DNA of 13,562 nt from positions 1-13,562 of the forward strand of contig JAMOBE010000098.1 of the NCBI GenBank assembly GCA_039908285.1. The letters run 5' to 3'. Source of the stretch: JAMOBE01 sp039908285. Lineage in GTDB: Bacteria > Pseudomonadota > Alphaproteobacteria > Rhodospirillales > Rhodospirillaceae. The stretch's first letter is position 1; every line of letters begins with the position of its first letter. This document shows, one piece after another, positions 1 through 6,010 of this stretch. Below the pieces are notes generated by a model. The model did not search any database. It had not been told where the DNA came from and was given only the letters and a program-made list of their open reading frames with translations. The position numbers and the translations under genes are program-made.

Positions 1-1158
1 GATGGTATGGCCCGACAGGTCCACCAGGATGTCGATGCCGTCCCGGCGAATCTGCTCGGCCATGTCCTCGTCCGACACGCCGACGGTGTGGCGCCACAGG
101 GAGGCCTGCTCCTTGAATCTTTGGGTCATGGCGTCTTCGATCATGACCCCGGAATAGCAGACGACCTCGAACCGGTCGCGATCGTGATGACGCAGCACTG
201 GCCCGAAGGCGAACGCCGCCGAATGGGCGCGGAAATCCGCCGTCACGTAGCCGACGCGCAGCCGCCGGTCTGGATTGGGACCGTTGGCGTGGGGGGGAAT
301 GGGTCCCTTCAGCCGGGCGGCGACGCGCTGGTACCAGGCCCGTCGCTCCGCCTGCTGGGTCGCCACCGTGTGGGCGGGATCGAAATCGGCGAGCAGGATC
401 AGGTTGGAGTGGGCGAAGTCCATGCTGGGGCGCAGCTCCAGCGCCCGGCGGTAGGCGGCATAGGCCTCGTCGTAGCGCCCGATGGTGCCGAGGGCGTTGC
501 CAAGACTTGCGGAAAGCTCGGCGATGTCGGGACGGAGGGCAATGGCCCGTTGCACGGCCGTCACCGCCTCGTCGAGGCGGCCCTGCAGAATCCTGATATT
601 GGCCAGGTTGCCCCAGGCCTCGGCCCTGTCGGGCTCGAGGGCGATCGCGCGTTCCAGGCAGGCGGCGGCATTCCCCAGGTTTCCCGATTCGGAGAAGGAC
701 ATTCCAAGGTTGATGAGTATAAACACATCATCGGGCGCTAGGTGCAGTGCCTGAAGGAAGGTATCGACGGCCTCGGTGACGAGGCCTCGCTCGGACAGGA
801 CGCAGCCGAGGAGAAAGAGGGACTCCGCATTATCGGGCATCAGGGCGACGTAGCGGCGAAAACTCTCCGTCGCGTCGTCGAACCGTCCGAGACGGTTCAG
901 GCACTCCCCGAGAACCCGATGAAAGACGGGCTCGTGCGGAGCGGCGGCGGCGGCTCGGCTCAGCAGGGGAAGGGCCTCGTCGTCACGGCCGGCGGTGGCG
1001 GCGATATTGCCCAGCATCAGAAGCGCGCCGGCATGATCGTGCTGCTGGTCCACGACGAGACGGCACAGGTCGGCGGCAACGTCCAGCCGTCCGTCATGGT
1101 GCATCGCGATGGCGGTTTCGAAGGCCTCGCGGAGGGAGAGGATAGCGCCCTCCGCCAC
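1..1158 (-). CDS. TPR protein with O-GlcNAc-transferase-like (SPINDLY/GT41) domain, partial at 3' end
   Basis: Reading leftward from a GTG at 1158 there is an open frame of 386 codons with no stop before the window edge, so the C-terminal part is missing. Residues about 8-245 are tandem tetratricopeptide repeats of about 34 residues, with the usual G-x-x-x-EA and A-x-x-L-x-P pattern (for example the units ending LAPD, LEPD, LRPD and LRPS). From about residue 298 the O-GlcNAc-transferase-like catalytic region begins: RLRVGYVTADFRAH at 299-312, whose DFxxH matches the conserved start of the GT41 fold, and DILVDLSGHT at 376-385, a hallmark of the family. Bacterial members are thought to glycosylate proteins with nucleotide-sugar donors; the substrate here is unknown. 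The start lies two bases after the stop of the copper-chaperone-like gene, so translation is probably coupled. An ATG at 1104 is a possible alternative start but would cut into the first TPR. The family call is firm; donor and target are not known. Confidence 0.9.
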   Translation of the reverse strand, partial: MAEGAILSLREAFETAIAMHHDGRLDVAADLCRLVVDQQHDHAGALLMLGNIAATAGRDDEALPLLSRAAAAAPHEPVFHRVLGECLNRLGRFDDATESFRRYVALMPDNAESLFLLGCVLSERGLVTEAVDTFLQALHLAPDDVFILINLGMSFSESGNLGNAAACLERAIALEPDRAEAWGNLANIRILQGRLDEAVTAVQRAIALRPDIAELSASLGNALGTIGRYDEAYAAYRRALELRPSMDFAHSNLILLADFDPAHTVATQQAERRAWYQRVAARLKGPIPPHANGPNPDRRLRVGYVTADFRAHSAAFAFGPVLRHHDRDRFEVVCYSGVMIEDAMTQRFKEQASLWRHTVGVSDEDMAEQIRRDGIDILVDLSGHTI

Positions 1159-1160
1159 CG

Positions 1161-1364
1161 TCACGCCACCCCGCCGTAGGTGAAACCGGCATCGGTCACC
1201 GCTTTTTCGACGACGGCGCTGTCGGCGACGCCATCGACGATGACCCGGGCGGCCGACAGATCGACCCGCACCTTGGCGCCCGGCGCCGCCGCCGTGATGG
1301 CCATCTCCACCGAGCGGGCGCAGCCGCCGCAGGTCATGCCGGAGACGCGATATGTGGTCGCCAT
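1161..1364 (-). CDS. Heavy-metal-associated (HMA) domain protein, CopZ-like copper chaperone
   Basis: This is a 67-residue single-domain protein with the HMA metal-binding motif MTCGGCA at residues 10-16 (Cys12 and Cys15), followed by the expected beta-alpha-beta-beta-alpha-beta pattern. Family members bind Cu(I) through the two cysteines and deliver it to P-type ATPases such as CopA, or buffer it in the cytosol. The length equals that of typical free-standing CopZ proteins, and no membrane segment or signal peptide is seen. The start ATG at 1364 is preceded by AAGGGA at good ribosome-binding distance. The gene lies about 70 bases downstream of cysC, with a strong hairpin between them, and two bases upstream of the O-GlcNAc-transferase-like gene. 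No CopA ATPase or copper regulator is nearby. Metal specificity (Cu versus Hg or others) cannot be decided from the motif alone. Confidence 0.88.
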   Translation of the reverse strand: MATTYRVSGMTCGGCARSVEMAITAAAPGAKVRVDLSAARVIVDGVADSAVVEKAVTDAGFTYGGVA

Positions 1365-1396
1365 GGCCTATCCCTTCTTACCATCCAGTCTCGGAA

Positions 1397-1430
1397 CCCC
1401 ACCGGCGGCCATGGTGGACCGCCGGTGGGG
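1397..1430 (-). terminator. GC-rich hairpin after cysC, terminator-like
   Basis: A perfect 12-bp inverted repeat, CCCCACCGGCGG (1397-1408) and CCGCCGGTGGGG (1419-1430), encloses a 10-base loop. It begins seven bases past the cysC stop codon in the leftward direction, so it could end the cysH-cysC transcript. The bases after it on the leftward strand are not a T-run, so it may be a partial or Rho-assisted terminator, or an mRNA-stabilising 3' structure, rather than a strict intrinsic terminator. Its position means the downstream HMA and glycosyltransferase genes may be less expressed than cysHC. Confidence 0.6.
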
Positions 1431-1436
1431 CTTCGA

Positions 1437-2120
1437 TCAACCCAAATCGGCGAAGAAGGTCTCCTCGGCATAGCGGGCCAGCCGGTTTACGCTCTCATCG
1501 ATGGAGAGGGAACCGGTGGCGACGGTCAGTTCCGGCCGTTCGGGAAGCTCATAGGGCGCCGAGATGCCGGTGAACTCGGGGATCTTGCCGGCGCGGGCCA
1601 GCTTGTAGAGCCCCTTGGGGTCGCGCCGCTCGCACTCCTCCAGCCCGGCCTCGACGTAGACCTCGTGGAAGTGGGCGGCATGGCGAGCCCGGATTCTGTC
1701 GCGGTCGGCGCGATAGGGGGAGATGAAGGCGGTGATGACGATGGCGCCCGACTCGGCGAACAGGGCGGCGATCTCGCCGACGCGACGGATGTTCTCGGCC
1801 CGGTCGGCCGGCGAGAACCCGAGGTCGGCGTTGATGCCGTGGCGGAGATTGTCTCCGTCCAGCACATAGGTCTGCTTGCCCTTGAGGAACAATTGCCGCT
1901 CGAGGGCCAGGGCGATGGTGCTCTTGCCGGCTCCCGACAGCCCCGTCAGCCACAGGATGCCGCCCCGGTGACCATTGGCGCGGGTCCGCTCGGCGGGACT
2001 GACGGCATGAGTCACGGCATGCAGATTGGTGGACTTCGGCTGGTCGGTGGTGTTGACAGGACGGTCGTCATCCTGCCCAACGAAGGTGTCCGTCTGTTCG
2101 GTCTCGTGATAGTTGTCCAT
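1437..2120 (-). CDS. cysC: Adenylylsulfate (APS) kinase
   Basis: The 227-residue product is a cytosolic APS kinase, converting APS and ATP to PAPS and ADP. The Walker A loop GLSGAGKST lies at 60-68, the APS-binding stretch LDGDNLRHGIN at 87-97, FSPADRAENIRRVGE at 102-116, and FISPYRADRD at 132-141. KGLYKLARAGKIPEFTGI, which closes over the nucleotide, follows in the last third. The ATG at 2120 is chosen because AAGGGAA sits just upstream and because the open frame further upstream is the antisense of cysH. The gene starts 11 bases after the cysH stop, so the two form an operon. The first 30 or so residues are a polar, Thr/Asp/Gln-rich extension ahead of the usual NLHAV...HRGG core start and are not part of the normal fold. 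APS kinase is not needed by a [4Fe-4S] APS reductase, so its PAPS may serve sulfation or an alternative reductase. Confidence 0.95.
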   Translation of the reverse strand: MDNYHETEQTDTFVGQDDDRPVNTTDQPKSTNLHAVTHAVSPAERTRANGHRGGILWLTGLSGAGKSTIALALERQLFLKGKQTYVLDGDNLRHGINADLGFSPADRAENIRRVGEIAALFAESGAIVITAFISPYRADRDRIRARHAAHFHEVYVEAGLEECERRDPKGLYKLARAGKIPEFTGISAPYELPERPELTVATGSLSIDESVNRLARYAEETFFADLG

Positions 2121-2131
2121 GGTGGTTCCCT

Positions 2132-2842
2132 TCAGAGTCCGGAGAAATGAATTCCGCATTCGGTCTTGGCCTGGCCACGCCAGCGGCCGGCTCGCGCCCC
2201 TTCGTCCGGGGCGGCGCGTTCGGTGCACGGCAGGCAGCCGATGGACTGGTAGCCATCCTCCAGCAGGGGATGGACCGGCAGGCCACGGTCCTCGGCATGG
2301 GCGGCCAGCCGCTCGGCCGACCAGTCCCACAGCGGGTTGATCTTGATGCGCGACCCATCGGCCTCGATGGCCTGGAGAGCGGAGCGCTCGAAGCCGTGGA
2401 AGCGCTTGCGGCCGGTGATCCAGGCGGTGAAGCCCGCCATCGCCTGCCGTAGGGGGGCGACCTTGCGCAGGCGGCAACAGGCGTCGGGGTCGCGGCGCCA
2501 CAGGGTCCCGTCGGGATCCAGCACCGCCACCGCGGCGTCCGAGGGCGTGACGATGCGCAGGTCGGTCAATCCGAGCCGCTCTACCAACTGGTCCCGGTAG
2601 CGCCTTGTCTCTCCGAACAGCGCGCCGGTATCGAGGAAGACCACCGGAGTCGCCGGATTCACCGCGGCCACCAGATCGAGGAGAACCGCCGCCTCTGCCC
2701 CGAATGACGAGGTCAAGGCGATGCGGCCGGGAAAGGTGTGGAGGATCATCTCCCGCAGCAGATCAGGGGCGTCGAGGTGACCATGGGCCGTCCGCAGGCG
2801 GGTCACCAGCTCCGCCGTTTCGGTGATGGATGTCGCCGTCAT
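2132..2842 (-). CDS. cysH: Assimilatory APS reductase ([4Fe-4S], thioredoxin-dependent)
   Basis: The 236-residue protein belongs to the PAPS/APS reductase family, adenine nucleotide alpha-hydrolase fold. It reduces APS to sulfite and AMP in the cytosol using thioredoxin. The PP-loop-like region is LTSSFGAEAAVLLDL (43-57), followed by VVFLDTGALFGET (67-79). The cysteine set CC (122-123) plus CLPC (203-206) is the four-cysteine [4Fe-4S] signature that separates APS-using enzymes from cluster-free PAPS reductases such as that of E. coli. The C-terminal KTECGIH (226-232) carries the catalytic Cys229. ITGRKR at 142-147 is the usual substrate-binding arginine segment. The ATG at 2842 is preferred over the in-frame ATG at 2859 because AGGGAG lies between them at ribosome-binding distance. 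It is the first gene of the leftward unit, divergent from the sulfite reductase operon, and is followed by cysC. Confidence 0.94.
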   Translation of the reverse strand: MTATSITETAELVTRLRTAHGHLDAPDLLREMILHTFPGRIALTSSFGAEAAVLLDLVAAVNPATPVVFLDTGALFGETRRYRDQLVERLGLTDLRIVTPSDAAVAVLDPDGTLWRRDPDACCRLRKVAPLRQAMAGFTAWITGRKRFHGFERSALQAIEADGSRIKINPLWDWSAERLAAHAEDRGLPVHPLLEDGYQSIGCLPCTERAAPDEGARAGRWRGQAKTECGIHFSGL

Positions 2843-2926
2843 CGTCCGTGTCTCCCTCATATAACAGCAGCACAGTGTTGAATACGATCGATTACGCATA
2901 TTATGGTGTACGACCGCGGTGCAGCA

Positions 2927-2973
2927 TGTCAATCGAAATGTAGAATTACCATGAACCACACATTTCGTTGACA
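2927..2973. promoter_or_regulatory. Mirror-image regulatory site in the divergent cysH / cysI-operon control region
   Basis: TGTCAATCGAAATG at 2927-2940 and CATTTCGTTGACA at 2961-2973 are inverted copies of one motif, differing by a single inserted base, separated by 20 bases. Read outward in either direction, each copy is CATTTCG(A)TTGACA, ending in a consensus -35 hexamer that faces the gene on its own side. The layout suggests one regulator acting on both divergent sulfur transcripts, as LysR-type (CysB-like) or Rrf2-type regulators do, but the regulator's identity is inference. The rest of 2843-3062 is AT-richer than the genes and contains no open frame I would call. Confidence 0.55.
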
Positions 2974-2996
2974 GTTTGTTAAGGTTTGGCGTATAC
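2968..2996 (+). promoter_or_regulatory. Sigma-70-type promoter for the DUF2849-cysI-DUF934 operon
   Basis: TTGACA at 2968-2973 is followed after exactly 17 bases by GTATAC at 2991-2996 (or TATACG one base later). Transcription would start near 3003, giving an untranslated leader of about 60 bases that ends in a strong ribosome-binding site, GGGAGGAG at 3049-3056. The -35 hexamer lies inside the right arm of the mirrored motif, so a bound regulator would touch it directly. The opposite-facing -35 (TTGACA, bases 2932 to 2927) has no equally good -10 at 17 bases; CATAAT lies 21 bases away, so the cysH promoter is weaker or activator-dependent. Confidence 0.6.
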
Positions 2997-3062
2997 GGTC
3001 TGGAGAAAGGACGTGGGCGGGATGGTCCCGGCCGCAGGTGCGAACGACGGGAGGAGAAGACC

Positions 3063-3410
3063 ATGGCACGCAGGATGGGCGACGGCCCGAGGGTCGTGAC
3101 GGCGAATCGGCTCCGGGATGGGGTCGTGGTGTACCTGACCGGCTCGGGCGAGTGGACGGAGGACATCTGCGGCGCCACGGCCACCGACGATCCCGACCAT
3201 CAGCAACGGCTCGCCGCGCGGGCCGCCGCCGATGTGTCGGCCCGGGTGGTGGTCGGACCCTACGCCGTGCCGGTGGCGGTGGAAGGCTCAACACCCCGCC
3301 CACTCAGTCGGCGGGAGCGCATTCGCGCCGGTGGCCCCACGGTGGGACTTGGCGCGACTCTCAGGGGCGCAATTCCTGGTGTGGGGAGGCGGCAGGATGG
3401 CCATGTATAG
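3063..3410 (+). CDS. DUF2849 family protein, sulfite-reductase-associated
   Basis: This small soluble protein of 115 residues matches the DUF2849 pattern: PRVVTANRLRDGVVVYL at 9-25, a Trp-containing turn (GSGEW, 27-31), VVVGPYAVPV at 62-71 and RERIRAGGPTV at 84-94, which is where the family domain normally ends. The last 20 residues (GLGATLRGAIPG and on) look like a non-conserved tail. The start ATG has an excellent Shine-Dalgarno, GGGAGGAG, six bases upstream. The gene's end overlaps the start of cysI by 14 bases, so the two are translationally coupled. The family is habitually found next to cysI in alphaproteobacteria. From memory, genome-wide mutant fitness studies have linked it to sulfite reduction, perhaps as an electron-transfer or assembly partner. 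No cysteine cluster or cofactor motif is visible (one Cys, at 36), so a direct redox role is not evident from sequence. Confidence 0.85.
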   Translation: MARRMGDGPRVVTANRLRDGVVVYLTGSGEWTEDICGATATDDPDHQQRLAARAAADVSARVVVGPYAVPVAVEGSTPRPLSRRERIRAGGPTVGLGATLRGAIPGVGRRQDGHV

Positions 3411-5058
3411 CTATGAGACCCACGACCGGCAATTGGTCCGCGAGCGGGTGTCCCAGTTCCGCGATCAGGTGCAGCGGCGGCTGGATGGGGCGCTGAGCGA
3501 GGACGAATTCCGTCCGTTGCGGCTCCGAAACGGCCTCTACCTGGAACTCCTCGGCTACATGCTGCGGGCCGAGATTCCCTATGGCCTGCTGTCATCGCGG
3601 CAGATGCGGATGCTGGCCCACATCGCCCGCACCTATGACCGGGGCTACGCCCACTTCACCACCCGCCAGAACATCCAGTACAACTGGCCAAGGCTCGAGG
3701 ACGTTCCAGATATCCTGGAGTTGCTGGCCGACGTCGACATGCATGCGATCCAGACCAGCGGCAGTTGCGTGCGCAACATCACCACCGACCATCTGGCCGG
3801 CATCGCTCCGGATGAGATCGAGGACCCGCGTCCCTGGTGCGAGCTGGTCCGTCAGTGGTCGTCTCTGCATCCGGAATTCTCGTTCCTGCCGCGCAAGTTC
3901 AAGATCGCCATCACCGGCTCGCCCAGCGACCGGGCGGCGGTCAGGGTCCATGACGTCGGCCTGCGCATGGTGCGGGCCGAAAACGGCGAGGTGGGCTTCG
4001 AGGTGTGGGTGGGAGGAGGCCTTGGCCGGACCCCGATGATCGGCCAGGTGATCAGATCATTCCTGCCGAAGAACGACATCCTGAGTTACCTGGAGGCGAT
4101 CCTGCGGGTCTACAACCTGGAGGGCCGGCGCGACCACCTGTTCAAGTCACGGATCAAGATCCTGGTCCAGAGTCTGGGGCTCGACCGCCTGCGTGAGCTG
4201 GTGGAGGCCGAATGGGCGGCCACCCGCGACGGTGCCCTGTCGGGAGCCGAGGCGGAGGTGGCCCGCATCCGTGCCCGCTTCGCCGCGCCGCCGCTCGAGG
4301 TGCTGCCGGCGTCCGACCCGGGCTTCGCGGAGGCGAGGCTGACCGACCCGGCCTTCGCCCGCTGGGTTGGCACCAACGTCGCTCCTCACCGGGTGCCCGG
4401 GCACGCGCTGGTGACCCTGTCGCTGAAGCCCATCGGCCAGCCGCCGGGCGACCTCACCGCCGACCAGATGGACGGGGTGGCCGAGCTTGCCGACACCTTC
4501 AGCCTGGGACGGATCCGCGTCAGTCATCACCAGAATCTGGTGCTGCCCGACGTGCGGCAGGGAGACCTTCCCGCCCTGTGGCGGCGGCTCGAGGCGCTCG
4601 GGCTCGCCACACCCAACGTCGGCCGGGCGACCGACATCATCGCCTGCCCCGGCCTCGACTATTGCGCCCTGGCCTATGCGCGGTCGATCCCGATCGCCCA
4701 GCGGATATCCGAGCGGCTCGCGGTGTTCGATGCCGATCGCGATCTTGGGGAGTTGCAGATCAACATATCCGGGTGCGTCAACGCCTGCGGCCACCATCAC
4801 GTTGGTCACATCGGTATCCTCGGCGTCGACAAGTGCGGCGAGGAGGCCTACCAGATCACCGTCGGTGGGTCGTCGGCCGACGACTGCTCCATCGGCGAGG
4901 TCATCGGGCCGGCGCTGACGGCCGATGAGGTGGTGGACGCCGTCGAAGCCGTGGTCGTCGTCTATCTCGGCCTCCGCCGGCACGGCGAACGCTTTCTCGA
5001 TACCTGGCGCCGGATGGGACCGGCCCCCTTCAAGGAGACCATCCATGCCGCTGATTAA
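3397..5058 (+). CDS. cysI: Sulfite reductase hemoprotein (nitrite/sulfite reductase family)
   Basis: The 553-residue protein has the duplicated ferredoxin-like/siroheme layout of assimilatory sulfite and nitrite reductases. It reduces sulfite to sulfide with six electrons in the cytosol. SSRQMRMLAHIARTYDRG, then the substrate/siroheme segment FTTRQNIQYNWP and TSGSCVRN lie in the first half. The cluster- and siroheme-ligating cysteines are CPGLDYC (Cys417 and Cys423) and CVNAC (Cys460 and Cys464) within NISGCVNACGHHH. The start at 3397 is chosen for the GGGGAGG just upstream; ATG at 3403 (MYSYETHD) matches the usual family N-terminus and is almost equally likely. The sulfite role is preferred over nitrite because of the APS reductase next door and the DUF2849/DUF934 partners. 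No CysJ flavoprotein is nearby, so the electron donor is probably ferredoxin or an unlinked protein. The 3' end overlaps the next gene by 14 bases. Confidence 0.93.
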   Translation: MAMYSYETHDRQLVRERVSQFRDQVQRRLDGALSEDEFRPLRLRNGLYLELLGYMLRAEIPYGLLSSRQMRMLAHIARTYDRGYAHFTTRQNIQYNWPRLEDVPDILELLADVDMHAIQTSGSCVRNITTDHLAGIAPDEIEDPRPWCELVRQWSSLHPEFSFLPRKFKIAITGSPSDRAAVRVHDVGLRMVRAENGEVGFEVWVGGGLGRTPMIGQVIRSFLPKNDILSYLEAILRVYNLEGRRDHLFKSRIKILVQSLGLDRLRELVEAEWAATRDGALSGAEAEVARIRARFAAPPLEVLPASDPGFAEARLTDPAFARWVGTNVAPHRVPGHALVTLSLKPIGQPPGDLTADQMDGVAELADTFSLGRIRVSHHQNLVLPDVRQGDLPALWRRLEALGLATPNVGRATDIIACPGLDYCALAYARSIPIAQRISERLAVFDADRDLGELQINISGCVNACGHHHVGHIGILGVDKCGEEAYQITVGGSSADDCSIGEVIGPALTADEVVDAVEAVVVVYLGLRRHGERFLDTWRRMGPAPFKETIHAAD

Positions 5059-5521
5059 GAATGGCGCCCTGGCCGACGATCCCTGGACGACGGTGGACGA
5101 TGCCGAGCCGCTGCCGCCCGGGCCGGTGATCCTTTCGCTCCGGCGTTTCCAGGCCGAGCGGGAGCGTCTGCGGGGTCTCGGCGTGCCCCTCGGGCTACGC
5201 CTCGGCAATGCCGAGCCGGTGGCCGTCCTCGTCCCCGATCTCGACGCCGTGCGTCTCGTCGCCCTGGAGTTCCCGAGCCTCGCCGACGGCCGGGCCTTCT
5301 CCCAGGCGAGATTGTTGCGCGAGCGTCACGGTTTTCGGGGCGAACTGCGGGCCACCGGAGCGGTGCTGCGGGACCAGGTGTTCTTCATGAAGCGCTGCGG
5401 CTTCGACAGCTTCGTCCTGCCCGCGGACCGCGACCCCGGGGAGGCCATCGCCGCGCTGACCGAGTTCTCGGTGGCCTACCAGCCGGCCGCCGACAGCCTG
5501 CACCGCCCTTTCCGAACTTAA
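5045..5521 (+). CDS. DUF934 family protein, sulfite-reductase-associated
   Basis: The 158-residue soluble protein matches the DUF934 family, which nearly always sits beside cysI or cysH in proteobacteria. Visible family landmarks are LEFPSLADGRAFSQARLLRERHGF (74-97) and GAVLRDQVFFMKRCGFDSF (105-123), with the conserved FxxKRCGFDSF block carrying the only cysteine (Cys118). There is no transmembrane segment and no cofactor motif. It begins 14 bases inside the end of cysI, the same overlap size as at the 5' side of cysI, and is followed at once by a strong terminator, so it is the last gene of the operon. From memory, mutant fitness data connect the family to sulfite reduction; whether it delivers electrons, loads siroheme or acts on the APS reductase is unknown. 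Family assignment is secure, biochemical role is not. Confidence 0.87.
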   Translation: MPLIKNGALADDPWTTVDDAEPLPPGPVILSLRRFQAERERLRGLGVPLGLRLGNAEPVAVLVPDLDAVRLVALEFPSLADGRAFSQARLLRERHGFRGELRATGAVLRDQVFFMKRCGFDSFVLPADRDPGEAIAALTEFSVAYQPAADSLHRPFRT

Positions 5522-5529
5522 GTCCATGG

Positions 5530-5569
5530 TCAGGCCCTCCCCCCCTTCTTGTCGGGGGGGAGGGCCTGA
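5530..5569 (+). terminator. Strong hairpin terminator of the sulfite reductase operon
   Basis: A perfect 16-bp stem, TCAGGCCCTCCCCCCC (5530-5545) and GGGGGGGAGGGCCTGA (5554-5569), with an 8-base loop begins nine bases after the DUF934 stop. The tail TTCACATCTTG is only moderately T-rich, but the stem stability makes transcription termination the likely role. It separates the operon from the repeat element that follows. Confidence 0.8.
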
Positions 5570-5825
5570 TTCACATCTTGCTGACTTTGAGAAAGAAACA
5601 GATAACACGGATGAACACGGATAATAACGAATGAACACGGATGCAGGATTGTTATGACAGTGCTCCGTCTTCAATCGTATTGAGTAATAATTAATTATAA
5701 AATACATCACGATTTTGTTAAGAGTCATCCTGAAGCTCATGTCGAACTCAGCAGCATCCGTGTTCATTCGTTCTTATCCGTGTTCATCCGTGTTATCTGT
5801 TTTTTCTGCACCAGCACAGAGCATG
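5570..5825. repeat. Inverted-repeat element, copy 1 (ATCCGTGTT/AACACGGAT units)
   Basis: The inner arms are bases 5598-5644 and 5754-5800, complementary over 47 bases with one mismatch by hand count, and each contains three copies of AACACGGAT or a close variant. Outer parts of the arms (from about 5580 and to about 5818, GCTGACTTTGAG versus GCTGGTGCAG) match less well. The roughly 109-base centre is AT-rich and carries no open frame of note. Arms, outer flanks (CTTTGAGAAA and GTGCTGG) and the start of the centre (ATGAC..TGCTCCGTCT.CAAT) are shared with the larger element at 12988-13320, so this is a dispersed family. No transposase is present; it resembles a miniature inverted-repeat element or a structured intergenic repeat. 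It occupies most of the gene-free stretch 5522-6010. Confidence 0.85.
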
Positions 5826-5910
5826 ATTGAAAGAGTAAAGACGTTCCAATGGAGACCAGCCCCGGCCCCGGCATGCCGAAAGGTCCCTATAACCATGGGC
5901 TGATTGCAAC

Positions 5911-5943
5911 CCCCTGGCAATTCTCATAGCTTGCCATGCGGGG
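5911..5943. other. Imperfect palindrome upstream of the chemotaxis receptor gene
   Basis: TGGCAA (5915-5920) and TTGCCA (5931-5936) are perfectly inverted around a 10-base spacer, and CCCC/GGGG runs flank them on the outside. The structure could be an operator or a leader hairpin for the receptor gene that starts 68 bases downstream. It superficially resembles a sigma-54 promoter (TGGCA...TTGC), but the spacing between the GG and GC elements is too long. In the rest of 5826-6010 I see no convincing promoter or gene. Confidence 0.35.
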
Positions 5944-6010
5944 AGTTATGGTTACGCCGTGCCCTGAGGGGGGCCGTCTTTCGTCAACACCATGCGCCTG
6001 AGGGAAAACG

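Noticed and set aside
7..1179. Two rightward open frames of 244 and 145 codons covering the left end
   Set aside because: The opposite strand encodes an unbroken TPR plus O-GlcNAc-transferase-like protein with clear motifs; the rightward frames have no recognisable domain and are antisense shadows in GC-rich DNA.
5195..5767. A 190-codon leftward open frame covering DUF934 and part of repeat copy 1
   Set aside because: It crosses a strong terminator and the repeat element and is antisense to a recognised family protein.
5598..5800. Possible CRISPR array from the repeated AACACGGAT units
   Set aside because: The units are short, unevenly spaced, arranged as inverted arms with no spacers of constant length, and no cas genes are present.
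5914..5937. Sigma-54 promoter upstream of the receptor (TGGCA...TTGC)
   Set aside because: Fifteen bases lie between the GG and GC dinucleotides where ten are required.
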